Positions 20,295 to 29,137 of a stretch of DNA of 64,000 nucleotides are shown here, piece by piece; the first letter of the stretch is position 1, and each line of letters opens with the position of its first letter. This DNA is from Wolbachia endosymbiont (group E) of Neria commutata (lineage in GTDB: Bacteria; Pseudomonadota; Alphaproteobacteria; Rickettsiales; Anaplasmataceae). The translations under genes were made by a program, and so were the position numbers. Under the pieces are notes generated by a model. It saw only the letters and a program-made list of their open reading frames with translations, had not been told where the DNA came from and ran no database searches. Where the stretch lies: assembly GCF_964026735.1 (NCBI RefSeq), contig NZ_OZ034692.1:1116001-1180000 (forward strand), written 5' to 3'.

Positions 20295-21590
20295 ATGACT
20301 GAGCAATTTTATAATAATGGTGGTGGCGATAGCTCAATCTTTCAAGCAAAGATTAGAGAGGAAGATTTAGCTGCAGAAGAAAAAATAAATGAGATTATAA
20401 AAGCTGCTGACAAACTAGTTAGAGATGCTGTATTACAAAAACAATCTCATGGACAAATAAATCAACAAGTTCAAAGTGAGCTTGATGGCTTATTGGATAG
20501 GGTAGAATCATGTATTGAAGAAAGTGATACAGAAAACGACGAGGGAATATTACAGAAAATTTACGAGTGCCTCAAGAATTTCTTTAGTACACTTGGAATA
20601 TCTGTAAACGAGCCAGGTTTAGAGAATTATTTATTAAAGATAAAAAAAGAAAGAGACAAAAATTGGCTTTTCTCAATAATCAAAGAATTGTGTGATAAAC
20701 TCCGTAAATTACTTAGCAAAGTTTTTAAGGAAGATTTAAGTTGGGATGAAGCATTAGAGAAAAAAATAAAAGAATTAGAAGAAAAGCTCAAAGCAGGTGG
20801 CATGTCTGAAGAAGAGACAAGAGAAGTATTAGGAGAGTTAGGAATGCTGCAAGAGCTGAAGCTCAAATTTCAAATGGCACTTGTATCACTTGTGCTTACA
20901 AGTTTTTTTACATTTCTAGAAATTGATTTGAGAGCTGCACAAGCTCAAGAAACCTCTACACAGGAGAACAAAAAAATAGAATCAAAAGAACCAGAAGTAA
21001 AACAAGCAAAGGAAAATGCTGAAGGAGGCATAAAAGTATCCGAAGAAAATAAAAAAGAGCTTCAGCCTATAACTCTTTTTAACAATCCAACACGTGACAC
21101 TAGAGCCCAAAAGTTCAAAGAAAATAAAGAAAAGAAGCCGACCATTCCATTCAAACCAGATCTTGATCTTTTCAACCTTCTGAAAAACCTAAAGCCTGAA
21201 CTAGAAAAGTTTATTGAACCAAAGCAAGCGGAAGAAAAACTAAAACAAGCTGCAGTTACAGCGCCTACACCTCCGCCTGCCGCACTTCAGCCACCAGCTC
21301 CAGCGAAGGCGCCGGAGGTGAGGCCTGTTCAACTCACTCCAGCAAATGCAAGACATTCTCGTAAAGAAAAGACACAAATAGCTAAGCTGACCAGTGCCAA
21401 TGAAGGGAAAGTAGATAATCTTTGTAACGATTTTTTAACGCAATTTACTTGTGCTGAAGAAAAAATTCCTAATATGAACGAGCAAAATGTTTCCAAAGCT
21501 GAATCAATGAACGAAAAAGTTCGATCAGAATTGGGTGAAGTAAACAGAGTTGAACAAGCTATGGATATAAATTGTGGGCGTGTTATGTGA
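20295..21590 (+). CDS. Hypothetical protein, one membrane segment and Pro/Lys-rich tail
   Basis: The product has 431 residues and no recognised family. The N-terminal 195 residues are helical and highly charged. A single hydrophobic segment (LKFQMALVSLVLTSFFTFLEI, about residues 194-215) is followed by a long Lys/Glu/Pro region with a proline-alanine cluster (TAPTPPPAALQPPAPAKAPE). This resembles a bitopic anchor with a flexible stalk. AGGAAGGGG lies upstream of the ATG. It is the first of three co-oriented lineage-type genes (20295-23742). A secreted or envelope role is inference. Confidence 0.65.
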   Translation: MTEQFYNNGGGDSSIFQAKIREEDLAAEEKINEIIKAADKLVRDAVLQKQSHGQINQQVQSELDGLLDRVESCIEESDTENDEGILQKIYECLKNFFSTLGISVNEPGLENYLLKIKKERDKNWLFSIIKELCDKLRKLLSKVFKEDLSWDEALEKKIKELEEKLKAGGMSEEETREVLGELGMLQELKLKFQMALVSLVLTSFFTFLEIDLRAAQAQETSTQENKKIESKEPEVKQAKENAEGGIKVSEENKKELQPITLFNNPTRDTRAQKFKENKEKKPTIPFKPDLDLFNLLKNLKPELEKFIEPKQAEEKLKQAAVTAPTPPPAALQPPAPAKAPEVRPVQLTPANARHSRKEKTQIAKLTSANEGKVDNLCNDFLTQFTCAEEKIPNMNEQNVSKAESMNEKVRSELGEVNRVEQAMDINCGRVM

Positions 21591-21683
21591 AACGCTTATG
21601 TTAAAAAAATATAAATAAGTGCTTGCACTGGTAATTTATTATCAATATACAGAGGGGATAATTTTTTATTAATGGAGGGTAAA

Positions 21684-21899
21684 ATGCCAAACGATCAAGA
21701 CAAAAAAAATAACAATTCTCAAAATGAGCAAGGCTCATCATCAGGCCGTAAATCGAATATTAGTAGCACATATCATAAATGTAGTGATCCGAGGAGCAAA
21801 TTTTCAGTGCACTCTGTAGAAGCTAATCGGGAGATTGCAGATGCATGCAGTGGCTATACCAGCAGACCTTGGAATCAGGATAGTGGTAATAGTAAATAA
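21684..21899 (+). CDS. Small hypothetical protein, Ser/Asn-rich
   Basis: The 71-residue hydrophilic product begins MPNDQDKKNNNSQNEQGSSS. The frame is open from an ATG at 21672, but the GGAGGG inside those codons is a strong ribosome site for the ATG at 21684, which is therefore chosen. It has no membrane segment. It lies between two larger hypothetical genes in the same direction. Confidence 0.5.
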   Translation: MPNDQDKKNNNSQNEQGSSSGRKSNISSTYHKCSDPRSKFSVHSVEANREIADACSGYTSRPWNQDSGNSK

Positions 21900-21933
21900 T
21901 ATTGTTTTACATTAATTTTAATTAGGAGTAGTT

Positions 21934-23742
21934 ATGACAGGTGATTTTATAAAAGCATTGGTTAATGCAATTAATTTGAGTAATTATTATTCTGATCGTG
22001 TTAGCACTAACTTCACTGTGAAAAATGGGCAGATTGTTTGTTCATTTGATGAAAATCCTGATATAGAGAGTTACATTCAGGAAGTAAAAAGTGAGATGAT
22101 AGGGCTGTTTCTTGGTAACGAGAAGCTAGCAAGCAGACTTTTTGATCTGGGATCTTTTCCATTTAGTTCTGGTGGTGCAAGTTATATACATGACAAGGAT
22201 GGAAGAGTAAAGGCACTTAAATTCGACGTCACTCCAAGGGTAGAGCAGAATTGTAAGCTTCTATTCGCTATGGCGTTTATCAAGTCTGTAAATAATGAGA
22301 TGAGAGGGAAGTTCGAAAAAAATCCGAAAGCGACCGAGAATCAGAAAGACGCAGTATATGCGTTCGTACAATCTATTACGGTAGGCCGGGTGGGTGGACC
22401 TATTAATGATCTATACTCTATAGGCTTGGTTGGTGATGAGTCTGCTGATCCTTTGATGAGTAGAGCGCTCAAAACCATTTATCTTGAAATTCTTGAGACA
22501 GAGTTGGGAAATTGCGACCTTGATAGCTCAGAATTTTTCGAACTTAATGATAATGTGTTGTCTATCAAAGATGTTACTGAAGTTAGAGTAGTTAATAAGA
22601 TAGCAAAACATACTGCAGAGCGTGTAACACTTAACTTTACGCAACAAGGTGATGGAAATTCTAAAGTGAAAAATATTACAGATGTCTTTAGACGTGAAGT
22701 TTTTCAACTAACAACAGTAAATGGAAAAAACGGGATTTTGATTGATGGCTACGATTCTGATGTTTTTATAGATAAAGATACAAGAGATGCTGGTAATGAT
22801 TTTGCACTTATACTTAAAATAGAAGTGAGTGATATAGAGGTAAGGGATATTGCAAGAGAAGAAGCAGATAGGATTAATGCTGCATTTAGAAAAAAGGGAT
22901 TTGATGATATTTTATTTGATGTTAGAGGCAAAACTGAAAAAACGCAATTCACTAAGTCTCAAGAGCCGGTGTATGGTATTTCCAATAAACAGTTTGCTCT
23001 TTTAATTCCTGAGCTGATGCAACTTCCGATTGCATACAATGAAGCAAGTAAATGTTTTGAATACGCAATCAGTCTTGGCAATCTTTGCAAATCAAGAAAG
23101 CATTATGACCTAAAAAACGACTTGCATCGCATATTGTTACCTAAGTTTTATAAGGACGGGTATCTTGATAAGGAAACTCTTTTAGAGGCGAATAATTATA
23201 TGTTGCAGTGTTTATTGAAATCTGGCTTTGGTCTTGATGGTTATGATAAGCCAGAGCTTGTTGAGTTCGTTAATAAAAAAATAAAAGAGCTGCTCAGTGC
23301 AAACAGAGCTATTCCTCAAGCTACCAATTCTTCTTCATCCCTAGGTGTTAGTCGTGCTATGGGAGGTTCTAGGGGCAGCTTATCCTCTAGTAACAGTGAT
23401 AGTAGTAGTAGATCAGTATCACCTATGCCTAGAAATCACTCTGATAGCAGCTTGTCTTCTGGTCTGCCTTCTATGCCTTTTTTTGGAGCAAACTGTGTTG
23501 ATGATCTTGCTACCCCAGCTACATCTGCTTCTGTGGCACATAAGCGTAGCGGCGTTATACCACCATTGGATGAGATGTCTGGAGAGTATGGTAAGTGTAG
23601 CAGTGTAGAAGTCGTGTCTAAAGATCCTAGCTCTCAGCGAAAGTCCCACGGTTCGCTTAATGAAAAGTCTGTGAAGCCTAACTCAAAGACAACTGAACCT
23701 AAGGTCACCAAGCAAAAAGAAAAGGGTTGTACTATTTCATAA
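21934..23742 (+). CDS. Hypothetical protein with C-terminal CaaX-like motif
   Basis: The 602-residue product has no family recognised. Residues 1-460 look globular and soluble. Residues about 464-520 are a serine-rich linker (SSSSLGVSRAMGGSRGSLSS and following). The last residues are KQKEKG followed by CTIS and the stop, a polybasic tract plus Cys-aliphatic-aliphatic-X form like that of prenylated eukaryotic small GTPases. There is no signal peptide. A TTAGGAGTAGTT ribosome site precedes the ATG. It could be a secreted effector lipidated by the host, but that is inference from the motif only. Confidence 0.7.
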   Translation: MTGDFIKALVNAINLSNYYSDRVSTNFTVKNGQIVCSFDENPDIESYIQEVKSEMIGLFLGNEKLASRLFDLGSFPFSSGGASYIHDKDGRVKALKFDVTPRVEQNCKLLFAMAFIKSVNNEMRGKFEKNPKATENQKDAVYAFVQSITVGRVGGPINDLYSIGLVGDESADPLMSRALKTIYLEILETELGNCDLDSSEFFELNDNVLSIKDVTEVRVVNKIAKHTAERVTLNFTQQGDGNSKVKNITDVFRREVFQLTTVNGKNGILIDGYDSDVFIDKDTRDAGNDFALILKIEVSDIEVRDIAREEADRINAAFRKKGFDDILFDVRGKTEKTQFTKSQEPVYGISNKQFALLIPELMQLPIAYNEASKCFEYAISLGNLCKSRKHYDLKNDLHRILLPKFYKDGYLDKETLLEANNYMLQCLLKSGFGLDGYDKPELVEFVNKKIKELLSANRAIPQATNSSSSLGVSRAMGGSRGSLSSSNSDSSSRSVSPMPRNHSDSSLSSGLPSMPFFGANCVDDLATPATSASVAHKRSGVIPPLDEMSGEYGKCSSVEVVSKDPSSQRKSHGSLNEKSVKPNSKTTEPKVTKQKEKGCTIS

Positions 23743-23758
23743 CCCTTCTAGCTATGTC

Positions 23759-23790
23759 ACCAACTTTCTTCGGTTGGTATAGCGCTTTTT
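23759..23790. terminator. Hairpin with T-run between convergent genes
   Basis: ACCAAC (23759-23764) pairs with GTTGGT (23773-23778), followed by ATAGCGC and TTTTT. It lies between the stop of the CaaX-motif gene and the convergent terminase gene. Confidence 0.5.
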
Positions 23791-23793
23791 AAC

Positions 23794-25221
23794 TCAGATG
23801 TTTCTAAGCCATATAGGCCCTTTGTTGGGATTATGGCCAAGATCTCTGACACCAAAAGGGCTATCGCTAGTTTTTCTCACCCACTGCAAATATTGCACCA
23901 TGCTATCTACTTGATCATCATGGCGAGCTTCTGGGAAAATCATAATCTCATACTCAAAGTCATTTAACTATACCGCTTGATGCGGCAGAAAAACTCTACC
24001 GGACTCTATTATCGGAGCAATTTGATAAAATCGAGTGAGCTTATCATTGTGTGGCACTATTTCGATAATAGGTAAATCGCTATTTGCTTTAAGCTCTTGC
24101 ACCAATTGCTGCCCACTGGTTTTCGCTTCGATTAAAATCGCGTGTGGAGCCCATCTTGCTTTCAAAGATAAAACCTGCTCTTTAAGTTTTGGATATTCAA
24201 GTTTTGCACGATATACATCAAGTAAATAAAATTTATTCTCTATTTTTGCCCAGGTAGTGCAGACGCTAAAATCGCTAGCATCACTTGTTGAAACCGCAGT
24301 ATCGCAGCTTTGTGTCACATATGAAAGATTATCAGGAAAATTTTTATAGCGCTTAAGCCATTCTTGCTTGATTATACCACTTGAAAGCGGTAAAGGGTTT
24401 TGTTGATACTGAGCAGCAAAAGCATAACTCCCGAGTTCAATTTTTATCATCTCAATTTCTTCTTTGCCTCCATCCAAGGGATATAATAACTGTCCTTCTT
24501 TTCTTGAATATATACTCTCTTTCTGTGTAATCATTGAATCAACTATCTCTGCTTTTTCAGACATCATTGGTAAGCAGATGTGATGCCATATGTTCTTTGG
24601 CTTGGAGAGAAGATGACCTGTTAAATCCTCCATGTGCAACCTATGCATAACAAGAACAATCACTCCTTTTTTTCTATCATTTAGTCTTGTTACCAAAGTT
24701 TGATCGAACCAGTTTGTGGCACGCTTTCTAAATGTTTCACTCAAAGCTTGTGCAGGGTTTAATGGATCATCCACAATGATGAAATCACCACCTTCGCCAG
24801 TTAATGTTCCCCCGACAGATGTTGCAATTCTAAATCCTCTTTGCACTGTTTGAAATTTATATTTAGTGTTCTGGTCCTTAGATAATTTCACCTCTGGAAA
24901 TAACTCTTTGTACCAATCGGATTGCATTACGCATCTCGTATCAAGCGAATGCTTTTCGCTCAAATTTTGAGCATAACTTGCAACTATTATTCTCGCAGTT
25001 GGCTGATTTCCTAGTATCCATGCAGGCCACGCAACACTTACGCAAATAGATTTCATTGAACGTGGAGGCATATTGAATATTATTCGTCTCACTTTACAAA
25101 CACTTGCAGCTTCCAGCCTATCTGCTATGACTTTTATATATTGATAATTATTATATTCACATCCAGGCACCACAGTCTGAAAGCATAATTCAATGAATTT
25201 TAGAAAGTTTATTTTATTCAT
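23794..25221 (-). pseudogene. terL: Phage terminase large subunit with in-frame amber codon
   Basis: Packaging ATPase/nuclease of tailed phages. From the ATG at 25221 the frame encodes 417 residues with MPPRSMKS (Walker A), GGDFIIVDDP (Walker B), a mid-protein coupling region (VLVMHRLHMEDLTGHLL), and the nuclease start SCDTAVSTSDASDFSV and IEAKTSGQQLV. A TAG at 23968-23970 then interrupts it. The same frame continues for 57 more codons (LNDFEYEIMIFPEARHDDQV, DSMVQYLQWV), which contain the last nuclease acidic residues, to a TGA at 23794. No head or tail genes adjoin it, so it is an isolated relic or a domesticated gene. Confidence 0.88.
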
Positions 25222-25306
25222 AAAAATTTTATGTATTTTAATAAATTGATTGATTTTTAATTGAAATTGAGTTACACTTAGTTTTTAGTAGATATTTAAT
25301 AATCTC

Positions 25307-27253
25307 ATGACTGTCATAAATCTTGGAAAAAAATCTGAGCAGGTCATCATTAGTTCTCTTCACATTTTAATAGAGGATTTGAATTCGAAGTTAAATCCAA
25401 AGAAGCAACCAACAGAATGGGATCTAGAGATAAAAAATTTATTTGAAGGGATGAAAAAATCTATCAAATTTGAGAAAAGAAATGAGCAGGCTGAAATAAA
25501 TGAATCACAATTATTATGTGTTAAATTAATAAGGAAAGTAGATTATCTTATCAAGACGAATCAATCAAAGTTATTACATGATAATTTAAAAAGCTTAGCT
25601 TTACAAGTAAAAGAAGATGAAGAGCGTGAAGGATTTGTGAGTAGGGTAGACAATCTTTTCAGCAAGCAACAGAACATTAATAAAGTTCAAGAGAACTTGA
25701 TTCCAGAAGAAAAAGAGAAAGAAGAATGCAAAGAACTTTTTCAACAAATAGCTAATTTAATCCAAACAGTAGAAGATATTAATATTAAGAATGAAGATGG
25801 AAAATCAGCGCTACATCTTGCTGCTGAATATGGTATTGTGCAACTAGTAAAACAGCTACTACAAAGAGAAGGCCAAGAAATTACAAAGGATGTTATACTA
25901 GAAGAATTACGTAATTCGGCTCAAAACATCACAGGAAATGATAAAACTAAAGCTACAAGACAAAAAAAGAAATTTTTAGAAAAGACAGACATTAATTGTC
26001 AAGATCATAATGGTAAAACTCCATTACATTATGCTGTGGAAAATGGACATAAGGAAGTTATTGAGCTCTTACATAATGCAGGAGCAAGAACTCTTTCAGA
26101 CAAAAATGGACGAACACCGCTTTATCCTGCTGCAGAGAAAGGTTATATTGAAGTATTAAAATTGCTTTTAGGGGAAATTGATACAAGAACATTAGAGGAA
26201 AGAGTAAAACAATTTTCAGAAGATTTTTATAAAGCACCTGATGAACGCAAAAAAGATACACTATCAAGAAAAGATCAAAAAAAGATCGTTGATCACGTTA
26301 ATCAATATGGACAAGCTTTGTTACACTTAGCAGCTCAAAATGGTCATTTTGAGGTAGTAAATTTTCTTGTACAAAAAGGTGCAAGTTTGGAAATTAAGGA
26401 TAACAGTTGCAAAACTCCACTTGAATATGCTATTGAAAGCCTTAAAGCATTAGATAAATTAGATAAGGATAATAAAGAGAAGATAATACAATTCATAAAT
26501 ATAATCAAATTACTTACAAATCAGCCATTACAAAACATTAAGGGCTATTTAAAAGAAACAGACTTGCACGCTCTTGCAAAAAATGGTGCCTCAAAAGATG
26601 AGCTAGCTTTGTTGTTAAAAAATAAAGGTATAGATATTAATTCTAAAAACATTCTAGGGCAAACAGCACTGCACATTGCTGTCCTCTCTGGTAACACAAA
26701 AATGGTAGGGTATCTACTAGAAGAAGGTGCAGATCCTAGTCAACAAGACGTTTTTGGTAATACAGCATTACATTATGCTGTTCCGTGTGGTGATGTAACA
26801 TCAATAAAATTACTACGCAAACATGGAGCAGATAGTACCATTATAAATCTTCTAGGTAAAAAACCTATAGATTTAATTGTTGACTATACAGAACAAAACA
26901 AGGATAAAAAGAATAAAAAACCACATTTACTCCTTGGTCTTACTGGCATCGTTCTTATTGGCATCGGTTTTTCCTTATATTATAGCATACAAATTGCTCA
27001 ACATGATTGGTATATTACTGCAGCTTTGGGTGTTGCCGGCCTCATCGCTGGTCTTCTAGTAAGTATAGTGATTAATGAAGTAGTTCAAAGAGCACGTCCA
27101 TGGTATATAGAATCGAGTATGAGAAAAGAACTTGAATTATGCCAAGAAAAATCAAATGAACTGGGTAAAGAAGGATTTATTCCTACGCAAGTCGAACAAC
27201 CTTCAAAAGGCAATGGGGCACTTGATGTAAATTCAGGCAACAATCTTTATTAG
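25307..27253 (+). CDS. Ankyrin-repeat protein with C-terminal membrane helices
   Basis: The 648-residue product has an N-terminal charged helical region (1-150) followed by ankyrin repeats: EDGKSALHLAAEYGIVQLVK, HNGKTPLHYAVENGHKEVIE, KNGRTPLYPAAEKGYIEVLK, YGQALLHLAAQNGHFEVVNF, LGQTALHIAVLSGNTKMVGY and FGNTALHYAVPCGDVTSIKL. Non-repeat inserts separate several of them. Two membrane helices (about 545-565 and 573-595) and a polar tail end the protein. Ankyrin proteins are abundant in Wolbachia and are candidate host-interaction factors. Its end overlaps the convergent ccmH by 21 bp. Confidence 0.9.
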   Translation: MTVINLGKKSEQVIISSLHILIEDLNSKLNPKKQPTEWDLEIKNLFEGMKKSIKFEKRNEQAEINESQLLCVKLIRKVDYLIKTNQSKLLHDNLKSLALQVKEDEEREGFVSRVDNLFSKQQNINKVQENLIPEEKEKEECKELFQQIANLIQTVEDINIKNEDGKSALHLAAEYGIVQLVKQLLQREGQEITKDVILEELRNSAQNITGNDKTKATRQKKKFLEKTDINCQDHNGKTPLHYAVENGHKEVIELLHNAGARTLSDKNGRTPLYPAAEKGYIEVLKLLLGEIDTRTLEERVKQFSEDFYKAPDERKKDTLSRKDQKKIVDHVNQYGQALLHLAAQNGHFEVVNFLVQKGASLEIKDNSCKTPLEYAIESLKALDKLDKDNKEKIIQFINIIKLLTNQPLQNIKGYLKETDLHALAKNGASKDELALLLKNKGIDINSKNILGQTALHIAVLSGNTKMVGYLLEEGADPSQQDVFGNTALHYAVPCGDVTSIKLLRKHGADSTIINLLGKKPIDLIVDYTEQNKDKKNKKPHLLLGLTGIVLIGIGFSLYYSIQIAQHDWYITAALGVAGLIAGLLVSIVINEVVQRARPWYIESSMRKELELCQEKSNELGKEGFIPTQVEQPSKGNGALDVNSGNNLY

Positions 27254-27607
27254 AAAGCACCCAATAAGTAACGTTATTAGTGGAATGCACCACAGAATAT
27301 ACGTGCTAGATCTTACAGGTGGGGTAATTATGATTGAATCACCGTAAGAGCTTTTTAACTCTGAAATTATTTCTTTGTTATTAGCTCCATCACTGATTTT
27401 TTTTCGGATTATTTTTCGCATATCATATGCGAGCTGAGACTGAGATTCAGATAATGACTCACCAGAACATATTGGACATTTTATTATCTCAAATAAGTTG
27501 GTTGCTTGCTTTTCCATATTCTTATCTGAAAGTTTATCATCCAAAGTAAAAGCATTTATATTTAAATATAATATCAATATTACAAATAAGCTAACTGCTA
27601 CTCTCAT
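27233..27607 (-). CDS. ccmH: Cytochrome c-type biogenesis protein CcmH
   Basis: Membrane-anchored thiol-disulfide protein that reduces apocytochrome c haem-binding cysteines in the periplasm (system I). The 124-residue protein has an N-terminal signal helix (VSLFVILILYLNINAFTL), the redox motif IKCPICSGESLSESQSQLA near residue 45, DMRKIIRKKISDGANNKEII, and a C-terminal anchor (YILWCIPLITLLIGCFLI). It overlaps the end of the upstream DUF2125-like gene by 17 bp, so they form an operon. Confidence 0.92.
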   Translation of the reverse strand: MRVAVSLFVILILYLNINAFTLDDKLSDKNMEKQATNLFEIIKCPICSGESLSESQSQLAYDMRKIIRKKISDGANNKEIISELKSSYGDSIIITPPVRSSTYILWCIPLITLLIGCFLIKIVA

Positions 27608-28658
27608 CTTTACTTAATCTATTAATTTTATTCATCTGGTCCATAAAGTCAGTAGCAGATAATTTTCCAATAAAGCTTGACCCTATAACATCATCGTATC
27701 TTATTGTAAACTGAATATCTTTATCAGCTGTTTTTTCTGATAAAGAAGATATTAACTCCTGAATTGTGTTTGAAGTTTTTGGATAATTTTTTGAAAACTC
27801 TTCATCAATGATAAATGATACTAATTCCTTATAATTTGATATATCCACATTAATCTTGCCTTTAAATGAAGATGTGACCAAATTGTAATTATGTATTGCT
27901 CCATTTGCAGCGAGAGTAAAGTTATTACTCTGAATTAAAAACTTTTCTATATCAAAGTTAATGCTGGAAGCAGAGACGTCATTTACAAATTCATAATCAA
28001 ATTTGGTGTCAATGCTTAAGTATTCTTCAGGATTTGCAGTATTTTTATATCGATAAATGTAAGAATCAAATCCTAGCTTAGCATTTTCACTCAGCTTTTT
28101 ATTGAAATTAAATTCTATATAATTACTTCTATCATTAACTTCAGTTACGATACTTTTCTGATTTCCTGAATCGGATGAAATATCACATTTTAAACCGTAA
28201 TCTTCATAACGAAGCGTATTTATATAGTCTATTATGCTACTATTTCTATCAAAACGTAGCGAAGATGGTAAATCGTTTAGCTTAACAATAAAGCGGCTAT
28301 TACCGTTTGTAGTACATTTTATGTTCTTTTTCTCATCACTGTGATCAGCAATATTGATTTCATTACTTGGTATATAAATATATACTGACTTGTCGAATAA
28401 TCTGTTTTTTACAAGTAAAGCTTCAGATGAAACAGTTAACTGCTTATTAGAGACTTTTGGGCCGGTAACACGAAAAATAAAGTTAAAAGGAAATCCACTA
28501 AAATCATGTAAGACATCAAATTTTTCGTCATTAATATATGATATTGTTTCAACTAGGAGGTTTTTTGCTTTCCATGCAGAAAAATACCAGAAACCACTAT
28601 ATGCTATGGAAATAAACAAAAATAAAGAGACGATAATATAGATAAAAACCTTACGCAT
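27591..28658 (-). CDS. DUF2125-like envelope protein
   Basis: The 355-residue product has an N-terminal membrane helix (IYIIVSLFLFISIAYSGFWYF) and a large presumably periplasmic beta-rich domain. The pattern YSGFWYFSAWKAKNLL and the later FSGFPFNFIFRVTGP matches the alphaproteobacterial DUF2125 family of unknown function. It lies 2 bp after the ferredoxin gene and overlaps ccmH, which suggests co-expression with redox/cytochrome functions. No catalytic residues are evident. Confidence 0.75.
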   Translation of the reverse strand: MRKVFIYIIVSLFLFISIAYSGFWYFSAWKAKNLLVETISYINDEKFDVLHDFSGFPFNFIFRVTGPKVSNKQLTVSSEALLVKNRLFDKSVYIYIPSNEINIADHSDEKKNIKCTTNGNSRFIVKLNDLPSSLRFDRNSSIIDYINTLRYEDYGLKCDISSDSGNQKSIVTEVNDRSNYIEFNFNKKLSENAKLGFDSYIYRYKNTANPEEYLSIDTKFDYEFVNDVSASSINFDIEKFLIQSNNFTLAANGAIHNYNLVTSSFKGKINVDISNYKELVSFIIDEEFSKNYPKTSNTIQELISSLSEKTADKDIQFTIRYDDVIGSSFIGKLSATDFMDQMNKINRLSKDESSS

Positions 28659-28660
28659 AG

Positions 28661-29020
28661 CTAATCATTTCCTTGTTTATCCAGTGATATATTTCTTGTA
28701 CCTCTTGGTATAATAACGCACAAACCATCAATATCTTTTGTTATTATTATTTGGCATCCTAGCCTTGAAGTCTCTGTTAGGCCAAAAGCTAGGTCCAACA
28801 TATCATTTTCCTCATCAGATATAGGATTATGCGTTTCCACAGCATTATAAAATTCTGGATCGACAATTACATGACATGTAGAACAAGCAAGAGAACCTTC
28901 ACACGCACCTTCAAGTAAGTCTGGTTCACTTCTATGAGCTAAATTAAGTAGAGTTTCCCCCTCTGCAGCTTCATAGCTTTTCTTACTCCCATCAGGCAAA
29001 ATAAAAGTAACAGATGGCAT
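28661..29020 (-). CDS. 2Fe-2S ferredoxin, adrenodoxin type
   Basis: Small electron carrier of the ISC-associated type. In its 119 residues the cluster ligands appear as CEGSLACSTC (C-x5-C-x2-C) near residues 40-49, with a fourth Cys in RLGCQI near residue 85. The N-terminus PSVTFILPDGSKKSYEAAEG and the sequence DLAFGLTETSRLGC are typical of adrenodoxin-like ferredoxins used in Fe-S assembly or haem A synthesis. It is first gene of the fdx/DUF2125/ccmH unit and divergent from murD. Confidence 0.93.
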   Translation of the reverse strand: MPSVTFILPDGSKKSYEAAEGETLLNLAHRSEPDLLEGACEGSLACSTCHVIVDPEFYNAVETHNPISDEENDMLDLAFGLTETSRLGCQIIITKDIDGLCVIIPRGTRNISLDKQGND

Positions 29021-29137
29021 ATTATTTCCTTATTAAAATCCTTACTAGTTTTCCTATATTCTACAGGTAATAATTAATATTTGCAAATTCTTTACATTAG
29101 CACTATTCACAATTTGTACAATATTTCAAAATAAATC

